Below are positions 1 through 9,063 of a stretch of 44,049 bases of DNA, piece by piece. This stretch comes from Acidimicrobiaceae bacterium (lineage in GTDB: Bacteria; Actinomycetota; Acidimicrobiia; Acidimicrobiales; Ilumatobacteraceae). The stretch is taken from positions 1 to 44,049 of the forward strand of contig BGOG01000018.1 of the NCBI GenBank assembly GCA_003569125.1, read 5' to 3'. The notes below the pieces were generated by a model. The model saw only the letters and a program-made list of their open reading frames with translations, had not been told where the DNA came from and ran no database searches. Within the stretch, counting starts at the first letter, position 1, and the number at the start of each line of letters is the position of its first letter. A program made the translations under genes and the position numbers.

Positions 1-871
1 TTAGCCGGTGGATACGGATCGGTGCCGTAGCGACGACCGCCGGTACGACGGGCTACATCATCAGATTTTTGTTGTGCGGTTGTACGCGTGTCAGGAGCGT
101 CGTCACGATAGGCGCGAACTGGACGATCTGAACTGTCACGGCGCGGGCGACGATCATCCCTTCGACCACTGCTGTCACGACGCGGGGCACGATCGCGGTC
201 GAACGAACGGGCTGGGCGATCTGATCGATCACTAGAACTGCGACGCGGGGCACGATCACGGTCGAACGAACGAGCTGGGCGATCTGAACGATCACTAGAA
301 CTACGACGCGGGGCACGATCACGGTCGAACGAACGGGCTGGGCGATCTGGTCGATCACCGCTGTCACGACGCGGGGCACGATCACGGTCGAACGAACGGG
401 CTGGGCGATCAGAACTGTCACTAGAACTACGACGCGGACGATCTGGGCGATCTGGTCGATCACCGCTGTCACGACGCGGGGCACGATCACGGTCGAACGA
501 ACGGGCTGGGCGATCAGACCTGTCACTAGAACTACGACGCGGACGATCTGAGCGATCTGGTCGATCACCGCTGTCACGACGCGGGCACGATCACGGTCAA
601 AACTTCTTGCTGGACGATCAGACCGGTCACTAGAACTACGACGCGGACGATCTGAGCGATCTGGTCGATCACCGCTGTCACGACGTGGCGCACGATCACG
701 GTCGAACGAACGGGCTGGGCGATCTGCGCGATCTGGACGATCGCCACGACCAGCGCCAGCAGGCCGCGGCGGACGACTACCTTTTACGAAGGGCTTAGCC
801 GGGCGACCCGTACGCTCACCACCACCTCTGCGAGGTCCGCGATCAGAATCAGGTTTATCGTCGCGTGGCAT
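1..871 (-). CDS. Arg/Asp/Ser-rich repeat protein, N-terminal part (partial, one frameshift)
   Basis: I do not recognise the family. The gene starts at ATG 871 and runs off the left edge, so only the N-terminal part is visible. After a basic, Gly/Arg/Pro-rich head of about 50 residues it consists of tandem repeats containing RPARSFDRDRAPRRDS and DRPDRSDRPRRSSSDR, followed by an R/G-rich stretch (ARRTGGRRYG) at the window edge. One G is missing near 583-585 (GGG where the other copies have GGGG); restoring it keeps the frame open to base 1 and restores the repeat. Such highly charged sequence is expected to be disordered and to bind RNA. Actinobacterial rRNA methyltransferases, pseudouridine synthases and RNA helicases can carry similar tails, but which domain follows lies outside the window. 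No clear ribosome site precedes the ATG, so the start is uncertain. Confidence 0.6.
188..720 (-). repeat. Tandem in-frame repeats of 63 bp and 105 bp (21 and 35 residues)
   Basis: The core CACGATC(A/G)CGGTC recurs on the plus strand at 188, 251, 314, 377, 482, 586 and 691. Spacings are 63, 63, 63, 105, 104 and 105 bp; 63 and 105 are multiples of three, and the 104 marks the missing base. The long unit is the short unit plus a 42-bp (14-residue) insert rich in Ser, Arg and Asp. The copy near 600-640 uses different codons (CCA GCA AGA AGT TTT) for the same residues that other copies write as CCA GCC CGT TCG TTC, so the repeat seems kept at the protein level rather than being only a recent DNA duplication. 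Confidence 0.85.
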
Positions 872-923
872 GGCATAGTGACGCTATCGCCAAATTGATC
901 ATTAAAGACTTTTGCCAACACGA

Positions 924-2390
924 CTACTTTGAAAAAGATCATCACCCCATCATCAACTGGCGACTTGCGAAACATCTTTTTGTCTAGTTCATAGTTCTGA
1001 GGATTAATCCATGGCTCACGATCGCCCTGTTTGGGCATCTTATGCATCATCCGTTTCATATAACCCGATGAAAAACCTTCAAGCCACTTGCGCGGCGGCA
1101 TATCTCGGTCTTCATCTCGAAGAGTTGGAGTGCACTTGGTCGTTTGAGTTTTTCGCATGTGGTTCAGCAGACGACATACATATTCGCAGGTCAGATCGGC
1201 ACGCAGTGTCCATGATGCGTTGATATATCCCCACGATGACGCCAGATTTGGAACACCTGAAAAAGAGCAACCTTTATATGTCCAAGTGTCTGCAAAATTG
1301 ACGGGCTGCGAATCAACGACAAACTCCATCTCGCCTAGCGTGCACAAATTAAGACCGGTCGCTGTAACTATGATGTCGGCTTCAAGGTGATCACCTGAGT
1401 CGAGTTCTATGCCCGTATCGGTAAATGTCTTAATAGTGTCCGTGACCATTTTTGCTTTACCTGATCGAAGCGCTACGAACAGATCACCATCGGGCACGAG
1501 ACAAATTCTTTGCTCCCAGGGGTTGTAACTCGGGGTGAAGTGTTTGTCAACATTGAAATCAGGACCAAGTTCGCCACGCACCGTATCGATCATGATTTGT
1601 TTGACGTCGGCCGGGGCTTCTCGACAGAGTTTGTAGAGTTCTTGCTGGTTGGTTGTATTTTCGGTACGTGTGATGGCATAGGCAATTTTTTTGGATATAA
1701 CCGCCGCATTCGCTTTGCAAACGGATCAACCGATGGTCGCGAAATTACATAGGTCGGCGAGCGCTGTAACAATGTAATTTGCGCAACATCGCTTGCCATT
1801 GCTGGCACCAAGGTCATCGCAGTTGCGCCCGAGCCAATTACAACGACACGTTTGTTCTTGTAATCCAAATCTTGCGGCCACTGTTGTGGGTGAACAACTT
1901 TGCCACGATATTTTTCGATACCGGCGAACTCTGGGGTGAAGCCTTGTTTGTAGCTGTAGTAACCCGAACACATGAATAGAAAGCCACATGAGATGAATTT
2001 TTCTTGGCCCGAAACCTTGTCAATCACCGTGAGTGACCATCTTGAATCTTCGCTTGACCACTGCGCTTTTGTGACTTGCTGGTTGTAGCGGATCTTTTTG
2101 TCGATTGAATTTTCAGTGATCGTTTCTTTTAAATATTCAAGAATCCGAGGCCCATCGGCGATTGATTTGTCGGCAGTCCACGGCTTGAAGCGGTAACCAA
2201 GCGTGTGCATATCGCTGTCTGAGCGAATACCCGGATACCGAAAAAGATCCCAGGTGCCACCGAAGTCGGCACGACCTTCGAGAATCTGATAACTCGATTT
2301 TGGACACATCGTCTGGAGGTGGTAGGCCGCGCCAATACCCGAGATACCCGCACCGACGACGATCACGTCAAAATGTTCACTGGTACTCAT
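924..2390 (-). CDS. EthA-like FAD-dependent (Baeyer-Villiger) monooxygenase, frameshifted
   Basis: Flavin monooxygenase expected to use FAD and NADPH to insert oxygen into ketones or oxidise sulfur compounds. The start at ATG 2390 follows AGGGAG at 5 nt spacing. An FAD-binding GAGISG lies near residue 13, GGTWDLFRYPGIRSDSDM is almost identical to mycobacterial EthA, YRGKVVHPQQW is the Baeyer-Villiger fingerprint FxGxxxHxxxW with Y for F, and GSGATA is the NADPH Rossmann motif. The C-terminal half keeps YNPWEQRICLVPDGDLF and ATGLNL. One base is missing in the A-run read at 1685-1692 (plus-strand T run); restoring it joins the two halves through YAITRTENTTNQQELYKL. A second indel near 931-936 probably gives the natural end VDDGVMIFSK with a TAG at 924-926. 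It is divergent from the P450. The substrate is unknown. Confidence 0.85.
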
Positions 2391-2467
2391 CTGTGCTCCC
2401 TGGCGCATAAATATTCAACTGTTAACCGTTTTGCCAATAGCAAATCGCCACTGATAACGATTTTGAA
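2391..2467. promoter_or_regulatory. Divergent monooxygenase/P450 promoter region with a small palindrome
   Basis: This gap separates two oxidative genes read outward. TTTGC-CAATA-GCAAA at 2430-2444 is an inverted repeat with 5-base arms. It overlaps a possible plus-strand -35 (TTGCCA, 2431-2436) that is 18 nt from a weak -10 (TAACGA, 2455-2460) leading into the P450. The symmetry could serve a shared repressor, as EthR does for ethA in mycobacteria, but no regulator gene is adjacent. Arms this short can arise by chance. Confidence 0.3.
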
Positions 2468-3697
2468 TTGTCAAGACACTACCGTTTTATCGTGAACGAA
2501 ATCGCATTCAACCCATTTGACCCTGAATTCAGAAAAGATCCGCACCCGTTTTACGACCGGTTGCGCACCGAACAGCCGGTTCATAAAACACCGCTCGGAT
2601 TCGTCGTGTTGACCCGCTATGACGATGTGGTCAACACGTTGCGCAACAATGACTTCAGTCGTGATATCGAGATGAACGCAAACTTGCCCGAAACTCCTAC
2701 ACGAAAATTCAAGCGCGAAAATGTCAGAAGTAAATCGATCTTGAATCTCGACCCACCCGACCACACGCGGCTGAGACGACTTGTTCAAAATCATTTACAC
2801 CTAGTGCGATCGAGAGGTTGCGGCCGAGAATTCAAGAACTCGTTGACGAATCGTTGGCGAGCGCCAAGCGAACAGGCAAGATCGAACTAGTCGAAGAACT
2901 CGCCTTCCCTGTGCCGTTTCAAGTCATTTCAGATTTGTTGGCGATGCCGACTGACCGTGGCGACGAATTGCGCGAATGGTCGCAAATCATCACGGCGACA
3001 CTTGAACCGACAACCGGCGTCGAAGACCTTGAGCGTGCCGAAATCGCAATCGGCAAGATGCGTCCATATCTAAATGAGATTATTGAAGATCGACGCCGTA
3101 AGCCAGGTGACGACATGTTGTCGTCATTGATCGCCGTAGAAGAACAGGGCGAGAAGCTCAATAACGACGAATTGATGTCGTTTGTTATTTTGCTCTATAT
3201 TGCGGGCCACGAGACGACCGTCAACTTGATCGGGAACTCGGTGCATGCACTGCTCACTCATCCCCTGCAACTAGAAACGATGCGCCGAGAATCTTGCACT
3301 TCAAATATGGTCGACGAGTTACTGCGCTTTAATGGGCCGGTGCAGCACACGATTCGCACACCGCTTGTTGATGTACGACTCAATGTTGCAGGCGATGAAG
3401 TGACGATCAAAAAAGGCGCTCTCGTGCTGGCAAGTTTGGCGGCTGCAAATCACGACGCGACGGTTTTTTGCGAACCCACATACGCTTGATTTCTCTCGGA
3501 CCAATTCGAATCGTCATGTCGCTTTTTCGGGTGGGGTTCACTATTGCTTGGGGGCATCGCTGGCCAAACTTGAAACCGAGGTCGCCGTCGGCACGCTCGT
3601 GCGAGAATTCAAGAATATTGAAATCGCAAGTGAACCCGAGTGGCGCGACCGTCTGACGATTCGCGGAGCAGTAAAACTGGAGCTACTAGTCGGTTAA
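2468..3697 (+). CDS. Cytochrome P450, two frameshifts
   Basis: Soluble bacterial P450 of about 405 residues once repaired, a haem monooxygenase that needs ferredoxin and reductase partners not present here. Landmarks: NLDPPDHTRLRRLV (C-helix region), I-helix AGHETT, K-helix ExxR in DELLRF, and the haem ligand loop FSGGVHYCLG (FxxGxHxCxG) near the C-terminus. One T is missing near 2794 (restoring HFTPSAIERLRPRIQEL) and one T is extra in the run at 3461-3467 (restoring TVFANPHTLDFSRTNS). The start may be TTG 2468 or GTG 2492; the latter gives MNEIAFNPFDPEF, which looks more typical. It is divergent from the EthA-like monooxygenase and convergent with tyrS. The CYP family and substrate cannot be fixed by eye. 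Confidence 0.88.
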
Positions 3698-3733
3698 TTA
3701 AATTATCACCTAGTGACGTAAATTAAATTAACC
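3692..3733. terminator. Bidirectional terminator-like hairpin between P450 and tyrS
   Basis: The two convergent stop codons lie inside one inverted repeat. The left arm GGTTAATTAAATT (3692-3704) pairs with the right arm AATTAAATTAACC (3721-3733) at 12 of 13 positions, and an inner stem TCAC-CTA-GTGA continues it with a small bulge. The arms are A/T-rich, so each strand ends in a U-containing segment, as expected for a terminator serving both directions. Confidence 0.5.
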
Positions 3734-5005
3734 AGCGATATCTACCAGGTGATAACTGGTTTTGCCTTTTCGCAGTAGCAACCAACGACCGTGCAGCAAC
3801 TGAATCTTGGCAAGATTCGTTTGATCGTCGACCTGCTCGCCATTTGCCCGCACGCTCCGCTGCGACAAAAGACGCCGAGCCTCGGTGTTCGATGACGCGA
3901 GATTCGTTTGAACCAGCACACCAACTGCATCACCAAGTGCCGCTGATCCCATTTGTGTGACGGCAACTTCGCTGGCAATTAGTTGCAGAGTCGCCAGTGA
4001 CGCTGAAGTCGGATTCGCGCCGAACAACACTGCTGCAGCATCTTCAGCGGCTTCGGCGGCGGCTTCTCCGTGCACGAGCGCCGTCAACTCACGAGCCAAA
4101 CTGCGTTGAGCGATTCGCGTTTCGGGCCGAAGCAGTTGCTCGGCGATGATTTCTTTCACCACTTCGATTGGGCGCAACGAAAATTGCATCAACATTTTTT
4201 CGATGTCGGCATCGGCTATTTGAATGAAATATTGCCTGAACTGGTAGGGCGAAGTACGACTCGAATCGAGCCAGATCGCTCCATCGGCAGTTTTGCCAAA
4301 CTTCGTGCCGTCGGCCCGTGTCACTAATGGCCAGGTCAAACCGAATGCCGACTTTGAGAGTCGCTTGCGAATCAAATCGATACCCGCAGTGATGTTGCCC
4401 CACTGGTCAGAGCCACCCATTTGCATTTCACAGTTGTGGTGTTCGGCGAGATGACGAAAATCGTTTGCTTGCAACAACATATAACTAAACTCGGTGAACG
4501 AAAGCCCATTGGCATCGGCGATTCGACTCTTCACAGAATCTTTCGCCAGCATTTGATTAACAGTTATATGTTTGCCGACATCTCTCAAAAAGTCGAGCAT
4601 CGAAATTTTGCGAGTCCAATCTGCGTTGTCAACCAGCGTCGCTTGTGTCGGACCTTTCTCGAAATCAAGAATTCGCTCTAGTTGCTTTTTGATGTTTTGC
4701 ACATTGTGTTGCAGTGTTTCGGCATCAAGAAGATTTCGCTCCTCGCTTCGCCCCGAAGGGTCGCCGACCATGCCGGTCGCACCACCAGCCAATGTAAATG
4801 GGCGATGTCCGAGTAGTTGCAATCTTCGTAGCGTGATTTGCCCGAGCAAGTGACCAATATGTAATGAATCGGCCGTCGGATCGAACCCAACATAAACACC
4901 AAGACTCGATTGCGTTGCGCGCGCTGTGAGAGCAGCACGATCTGTGCTGTCATGGATTAGTCCTCTGGCAGCAAACTCTTTTACGAAGTCTTGCGGCGAG
5001 GTCAT
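3728..5005 (-). CDS. tyrS: Tyrosyl-tRNA synthetase
   Basis: Class I aminoacyl-tRNA synthetase charging tRNA-Tyr in the cytoplasm. The 425 residues match the family. The HIGH signature is exact at about residues 49-52 within DSLHIGHLLGQ, and the KMSKS loop appears as KFGKT, the form of most bacterial TyrS proteins. Tyrosine-site residues are in GSDQWGNI. The C-terminal part (RRLLSQRSVRANGEQV) is the S4 RNA-binding domain. It is the last gene of the arginine cluster, 19 bp after argH. No Shine-Dalgarno precedes the ATG; the short gap is A/T-rich (ATATTAAATA), so it may be translated by coupling or from a very short leader. The frame is intact. Confidence 0.97.
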   Translation of the reverse strand: MTSPQDFVKEFAARGLIHDSTDRAALTARATQSSLGVYVGFDPTADSLHIGHLLGQITLRRLQLLGHRPFTLAGGATGMVGDPSGRSEERNLLDAETLQHNVQNIKKQLERILDFEKGPTQATLVDNADWTRKISMLDFLRDVGKHITVNQMLAKDSVKSRIADANGLSFTEFSYMLLQANDFRHLAEHHNCEMQMGGSDQWGNITAGIDLIRKRLSKSAFGLTWPLVTRADGTKFGKTADGAIWLDSSRTSPYQFRQYFIQIADADIEKMLMQFSLRPIEVVKEIIAEQLLRPETRIAQRSLARELTALVHGEAAAEAAEDAAAVLFGANPTSASLATLQLIASEVAVTQMGSAALGDAVGVLVQTNLASSNTEARRLLSQRSVRANGEQVDDQTNLAKIQLLHGRWLLLRKGKTSYHLVDIAG

Positions 5006-5024
5006 TATTTAATATTAGGCGTTG

Positions 5025-6449
5025 TTACGAGTTGGTTTGTGGCGCATTGAAAGTTGCAACACGAGTGTGCATCACCGTCAGTGCCGCGCTGAGTTCAATG
5101 GCTTGCGTAGCACCAGGTATTGGACCGCTGCCACCTTTTGTTGTTCGACGCGCAACACCAACACCTGGCTTGAGCAATTCTGCCGCCTGTGCACCCAATT
5201 TTTTGTCAGCCACGACAAGTTGTGAGAGTTTTACCGAATCACGAATTGATTTGCTGACGAGAGCACCAACATGGGCGTGGGCTTCACGAAACGGCATGCC
5301 TTGTGAGACCAGCCATTCGGCAAGATCTGTTGCCCCGAGCAACTCTGAGTCGGCGGCATTTTGCATCGCCGAGGTGTTAAATTTTGCCGTCGAGATCATT
5401 CCAGTGAGCGCACGTAATGCAAGCGCAACTTGATTGACCGAATCAAACAAAGGTTCTTTGTCTTCTTGCAAATCACGGTTGTATGCGAGTGGCATTGCTT
5501 TGAGAGTCGCCAGCAAACCTGTCAGGTTGCCGATTAATCGCCCGGACTTTCCGCGCGCGAGTTCGGCAATATCGGCATTCTTTTTTTGTGGCAACATTGA
5601 CGAACCAGTTGAGTACGCGTCATCTAATACAGCGAAGCCGAACTCTTGGGTCGTCCACAACACCCATTCTTCGCCGAGACGCGACAGGTGCACGCCAATC
5701 AAAGCCAAATCAAACAACGCTTCAGCAACGAAATCACGATCTGAAACTGCATCTAGCGAATTATTGAACCGTCTGGCGAAACCAAGTTCTGTGGCGACGA
5801 AGTCTGCATCAAGGGGCAAGGATGAACCTGCCAGCGCGCCAGCACCCAGAGGTGAAACATCAAGTCGCTCGATAGTTTGCGTCAGTCGGTCAACATCGCG
5901 AAGTAAAGCCCAGGCATGGGCCGCAAAATGGTGAGCGAGCAAAACTGGTTGCGCGCGTTGCATGTGCGTGTAACCAGGCAGATAAACACCGTCACTACCC
6001 CAACCAAACTCTTGTGCTCGTTTGTTGAAGACGTCGCATAATTCGAGCGTTAAATGGGCGACATTTGTCAGTTCTCTTTTGCACCAAAGTCGCAATGCGG
6101 TAGCCACCTGATCGTTTCTGCTTCTGCCCGTGTGCAATTTTGCTCCGGTGTCGCCTGCGAGTTGCGTCACACGTCGTTCGATTGCCGTGTGAATATCTTC
6201 GTCGGTTGCGACGAACACGAACTTGCCCAAGTTGAACTCTTGAGCGACGGTCTCAAGCGCGGTGATAATTTTCGCAGATTCGGCTTGGTCGATTATCTGG
6301 GCATGTGCGAGACCTTTGACGTGAGCAATCGAACCAGCGATGTCATCTCGCCAAAGTTTTTGATCAAACGAAAGACTTTCGGTGAACATCATCAGCGCTT
6401 CGGCAGGACTCGTCTCAAAACGCCCATGCCACAGTGGTTGATCAGCCAT
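5025..6449 (-). CDS. argH: Argininosuccinate lyase
   Basis: Catalyses the last step of arginine synthesis, splitting argininosuccinate into arginine and fumarate. The 474-residue length is normal. The fumarase/aspartase superfamily signature GSSMLPQKKNADIAEL, carrying the catalytic serine loop, is near residue 285; the N-terminal TGRSRNDQVATALRL and central YLPGYTHMQRAQPVL segments are typical. It overlaps argR by 8 bp. argG, which makes its substrate and often sits just upstream, is absent here. The frame is intact. Confidence 0.97.
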   Translation of the reverse strand: MADQPLWHGRFETSPAEALMMFTESLSFDQKLWRDDIAGSIAHVKGLAHAQIIDQAESAKIITALETVAQEFNLGKFVFVATDEDIHTAIERRVTQLAGDTGAKLHTGRSRNDQVATALRLWCKRELTNVAHLTLELCDVFNKRAQEFGWGSDGVYLPGYTHMQRAQPVLLAHHFAAHAWALLRDVDRLTQTIERLDVSPLGAGALAGSSLPLDADFVATELGFARRFNNSLDAVSDRDFVAEALFDLALIGVHLSRLGEEWVLWTTQEFGFAVLDDAYSTGSSMLPQKKNADIAELARGKSGRLIGNLTGLLATLKAMPLAYNRDLQEDKEPLFDSVNQVALALRALTGMISTAKFNTSAMQNAADSELLGATDLAEWLVSQGMPFREAHAHVGALVSKSIRDSVKLSQLVVADKKLGAQAAELLKPGVGVARRTTKGGSGPIPGATQAIELSAALTVMHTRVATFNAPQTNS

Positions 6450-6915
6450 TGTCGAGACCTGCGAGTTTTCGAATATCTTTGGCGAGTTGTTTTGCCGTGT
6501 GTTTAGAACTTGCCACGCACATCATTGTGTCATCGCCCGCGACCGTGCCGAGTAATCCTTTTAGGCGCGAGCGATCAAGTGCCGACGCCACGACATGGGC
6601 ACACCCAGGAGGTGTTCGCACGACAACTATTGGCTCGTTAAATTGAACATCTGCGACCCATTCGGCGAGTACACGCTTGAGTTGCTCGGGTGGAGCAAGT
6701 CTGTCTGGTTCAAACTCAGGTATCGCATAGGTCGTTTCGCCTGCCGATGTACGAACCTTTACCGCACCCAAGTCTTCTAAGTCGCGCGAAACGGTCGCCT
6801 GTGTCGCTGCAATACCTTTTTTCTGAAGCAACTCTCGCAACTGTGGCTGGCTAGTGACGGTCTGCGAACTGACGAGTTTGGCTATCAGTTGTTGCCGTTG
6901 GACTTTTGAGCTCAT
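6442..6915 (-). CDS. argR: Arginine repressor
   Basis: Arginine-responsive transcription factor of 157 residues, the family length. The N-terminal winged helix carries SQPQLRELLQKKGI and ATQATVSRDLEDLGAVKV, the ArgR DNA-binding signature. The C-terminal hexamerisation and arginine-binding domain includes VRTPPGCAHVVASALD and GTVAGDDTMMCV, the latter with the arginine-contacting acidic pair. Its ATG overlaps the argF stop (ATGA). Its likely target is the palindrome on the argC promoter, which would make the operon self-regulated. Confidence 0.96.
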   Translation of the reverse strand: MSSKVQRQQLIAKLVSSQTVTSQPQLRELLQKKGIAATQATVSRDLEDLGAVKVRTSAGETTYAIPEFEPDRLAPPEQLKRVLAEWVADVQFNEPIVVVRTPPGCAHVVASALDRSRLKGLLGTVAGDDTMMCVASSKHTAKQLAKDIRKLAGLDNG

Positions 6916-7820
6916 CTTGTTACCCCCATTAGATGTGCAAGCAAGCCCCTGGCTGCGTGCATTCGGTTGTGTGCCTGGGTGACGACGCGACTCTGCGCGC
7001 CATCTATAACTTCACTCATTACTTCAACGCCTCGATGGGCTGGCAAACAATGCATGAAGATCGCGTCCTTCGCAGCATTCGCCATAACTTCAGAATCAAC
7101 ACAAAAACTTTTAAAGTCGATCATTCGTTTTGCAGTTTCTGCCTCTTGCCCCATTGATACGAATACGTCGGTATGCACGGCGTGTGCGCCGGTCGCCGCA
7201 GTTTGCGCCGAAGAAAATAGCTCGACAGATGCAGCACCAAGATTTGCAACTCGAGAAAGTTCAATGGCACTTGCGCCATATCCATCTGGGCAACCGAGTC
7301 GAATGTGCATGCCGTCAAGTGCACATGCCTCAACGAGCGACCTGGCGACATTGTTGTAGTCGCCGATCCATGCGACGGTTTTTTGTTGAAGGTCACCGAG
7401 TTCTTGGCGCATTGTCAATAAATCTGCAAGTGCCTGCAACGGATGAGAATGGTCGCTCAACATATTGACGATCGGCACGCTTGAGACCGCGGCCATTCGT
7501 TGCAAGATCGAATGCTCAAATACGCGCGCAGCAATAACGTGGTGATACCCGGCCATAATTCTCGTGACATCTTCGACCGTCTCTCGTTGATCAAAACCAA
7601 CTTCTTCACCTCGCGTAAAAATCGGATGTCCGCCGAGTTGCACGACAGCCATCTCCATGCTGTGTCGCGTGCGATTAGAAGGCTTTTCGAAAATCAATGC
7701 GACACCCTTGTCGGAAAGCGGTCGACCTAGCAAATCTATTTTTGCCTGCGCCAAGTTCATCACGTTGCCGAGATCTCGCGCCGACAAATCTGTGACATCA
7801 AGAAAGTGTCTGCTGTTCAT
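6912..7820 (-). CDS. argF: Ornithine carbamoyltransferase
   Basis: Converts ornithine and carbamoyl phosphate to citrulline. I use ATG 7820 (MNSRHFLDVTDLS), which gives about 302 residues and begins 10 bp after the argD stop; a longer frame would overlap argD by 41 bp and adds no conserved sequence. Signatures: SNRTRHSMEM (carbamoyl-phosphate loop, SxRTR), HPLQALADLLT, and HCLPAHRG with the catalytic cysteine for ornithine. Carbamoyl phosphate would come from carAB in the same window. The gene is coupled to argR. Confidence 0.95.
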   Translation of the reverse strand: MNSRHFLDVTDLSARDLGNVMNLAQAKIDLLGRPLSDKGVALIFEKPSNRTRHSMEMAVVQLGGHPIFTRGEEVGFDQRETVEDVTRIMAGYHHVIAARVFEHSILQRMAAVSSVPIVNMLSDHSHPLQALADLLTMRQELGDLQQKTVAWIGDYNNVARSLVEACALDGMHIRLGCPDGYGASAIELSRVANLGAASVELFSSAQTAATGAHAVHTDVFVSMGQEAETAKRMIDFKSFCVDSEVMANAAKDAIFMHCLPAHRGVEVMSEVIDGAQSRVVTQAHNRMHAARGLLAHLMGVTR

Positions 7821-7830
7821 AATTTTGATC

Positions 7831-9060
7831 TCACTGCAGAACCTGTTTGATAATCGATATTGCTTCGTCAATCTCTGCGCTGCTGACTGTTAAAGGCGGG
7901 GCGAATCGCAAAGCATGACTCGTCACGCCATTGACAACCAAACCATGATCTAATAATTGCGACGCGATCTTTTTTGCGTCTAACTCTGGCTTCAATTCTG
8001 CGGCCAAAAGCAACCCTTTGCCGCGTACTTCGACGACGCCGTTTATCGAGCGAAGTTTTTCTGAAAGTTCACGACCGCGGAGACTGGCAACCGTCGGTGC
8101 ATCCATGTCGATCATCAATTGGATGGTCGCTCGCGCGGCGGCAGTTGCGATCGCTGTGCCACTAAATGTGCTGCCGTGATCGCCCGGTTTGAATACGGCT
8201 GCAATTTCTTTGCGCGCCCACAACGCACCGATCGGCATTCCGTTACCCATTGCTTTTGCCAGCATCACGACATCAGGCTCGATTTCAGCGTGCTGAAACC
8301 CGAACCATTTGCCGGTTCGAGCGAAGCCAGTCTGTACCTCGTCAATCATCAGCAAGATGCCGCGTTGCGTGCAAAGTTTTCGCACTGCTTGCAAATATTC
8401 ATTAGATGCTGGAATCACTCCGCCTTCGCCCTGAACGGTCTCGAGCAACACTGCAGCGACCGACGAATCTAGCGATGCTTCAAGCGATTTGAGGTCGTTG
8501 AACACGACATGGCGAAAGCCGTCGGGCATCGGGGCAAACGGTTCGTGTTTTTCTGGTTGGCCTGTGGCTGCAAGTGCGGCCAGAGTACGACCGTGAAAAC
8601 TTCCGAGTGCGCTGACAACAACATGTTTGCCTCGTCCGCCAAACTTTCTCGCAAGTTTGATTGCGGCTTCGTTTGCTTCGGCGCCCGAGTTGCAGAAGAA
8701 GACCTGACCAGCACCCGATGCGAGACCTGATGCGCCACTAACTAGTTCGTCGACCATGATTGCGGTCTGTGTTGCAACTGGGTTAGAAAAAAAATTGCTT
8801 ACATGCAACAGTGTGTTGGCTTGATGTGCGATCGCCGCGGCAACCACCGGATGACTGTGACCGAGTGAAGTCACGGCGATACCGCACAAGAAATCTAGAT
8901 AGCGCTTACCGTTGACATCCCACAACTGAGTGCCCTGACCGCGTTCGAACATGACTTGTGGTGCACCAAACACGGGCATAAACGGGCATTCTGGGCGACC
9001 ACCAAGAATTGCTGTTGCCGTCTGACTTGTCGCGAATGCGTGAGATTGCTTAGCAGTCAT
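7831..9060 (-). CDS. argD: Acetylornithine aminotransferase
   Basis: PLP-dependent class III aminotransferase that makes N-acetylornithine from the semialdehyde, with glutamate as donor. The 409 residues match the family. Visible motifs: CNSGAEANEAAIKLARK (PLP phosphate), GSFHGRTLAALAATGQ, IDEVQTGFARTGKWF with the PLP-contacting Asp, and LAKAMGNGMPIGA with the Schiff-base lysine. An AAAGG lies 7 nt before the ATG, overlapping the end of argB. The frame is intact. Confidence 0.96.
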   Translation of the reverse strand: MTAKQSHAFATSQTATAILGGRPECPFMPVFGAPQVMFERGQGTQLWDVNGKRYLDFLCGIAVTSLGHSHPVVAAAIAHQANTLLHVSNFFSNPVATQTAIMVDELVSGASGLASGAGQVFFCNSGAEANEAAIKLARKFGGRGKHVVVSALGSFHGRTLAALAATGQPEKHEPFAPMPDGFRHVVFNDLKSLEASLDSSVAAVLLETVQGEGGVIPASNEYLQAVRKLCTQRGILLMIDEVQTGFARTGKWFGFQHAEIEPDVVMLAKAMGNGMPIGALWARKEIAAVFKPGDHGSTFSGTAIATAAARATIQLMIDMDAPTVASLRGRELSEKLRSINGVVEVRGKGLLLAAELKPELDAKKIASQLLDHGLVVNGVTSHALRFAPPLTVSSAEIDEAISIIKQVLQ

Positions 9061-9063
9061 TTT

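Noticed and set aside
188-720. Regular repeats that might be a CRISPR array or non-coding satellite
   Set aside because: Periods are multiples of three, there are no unique spacers, and the repeats translate to one continuous charged protein pattern.
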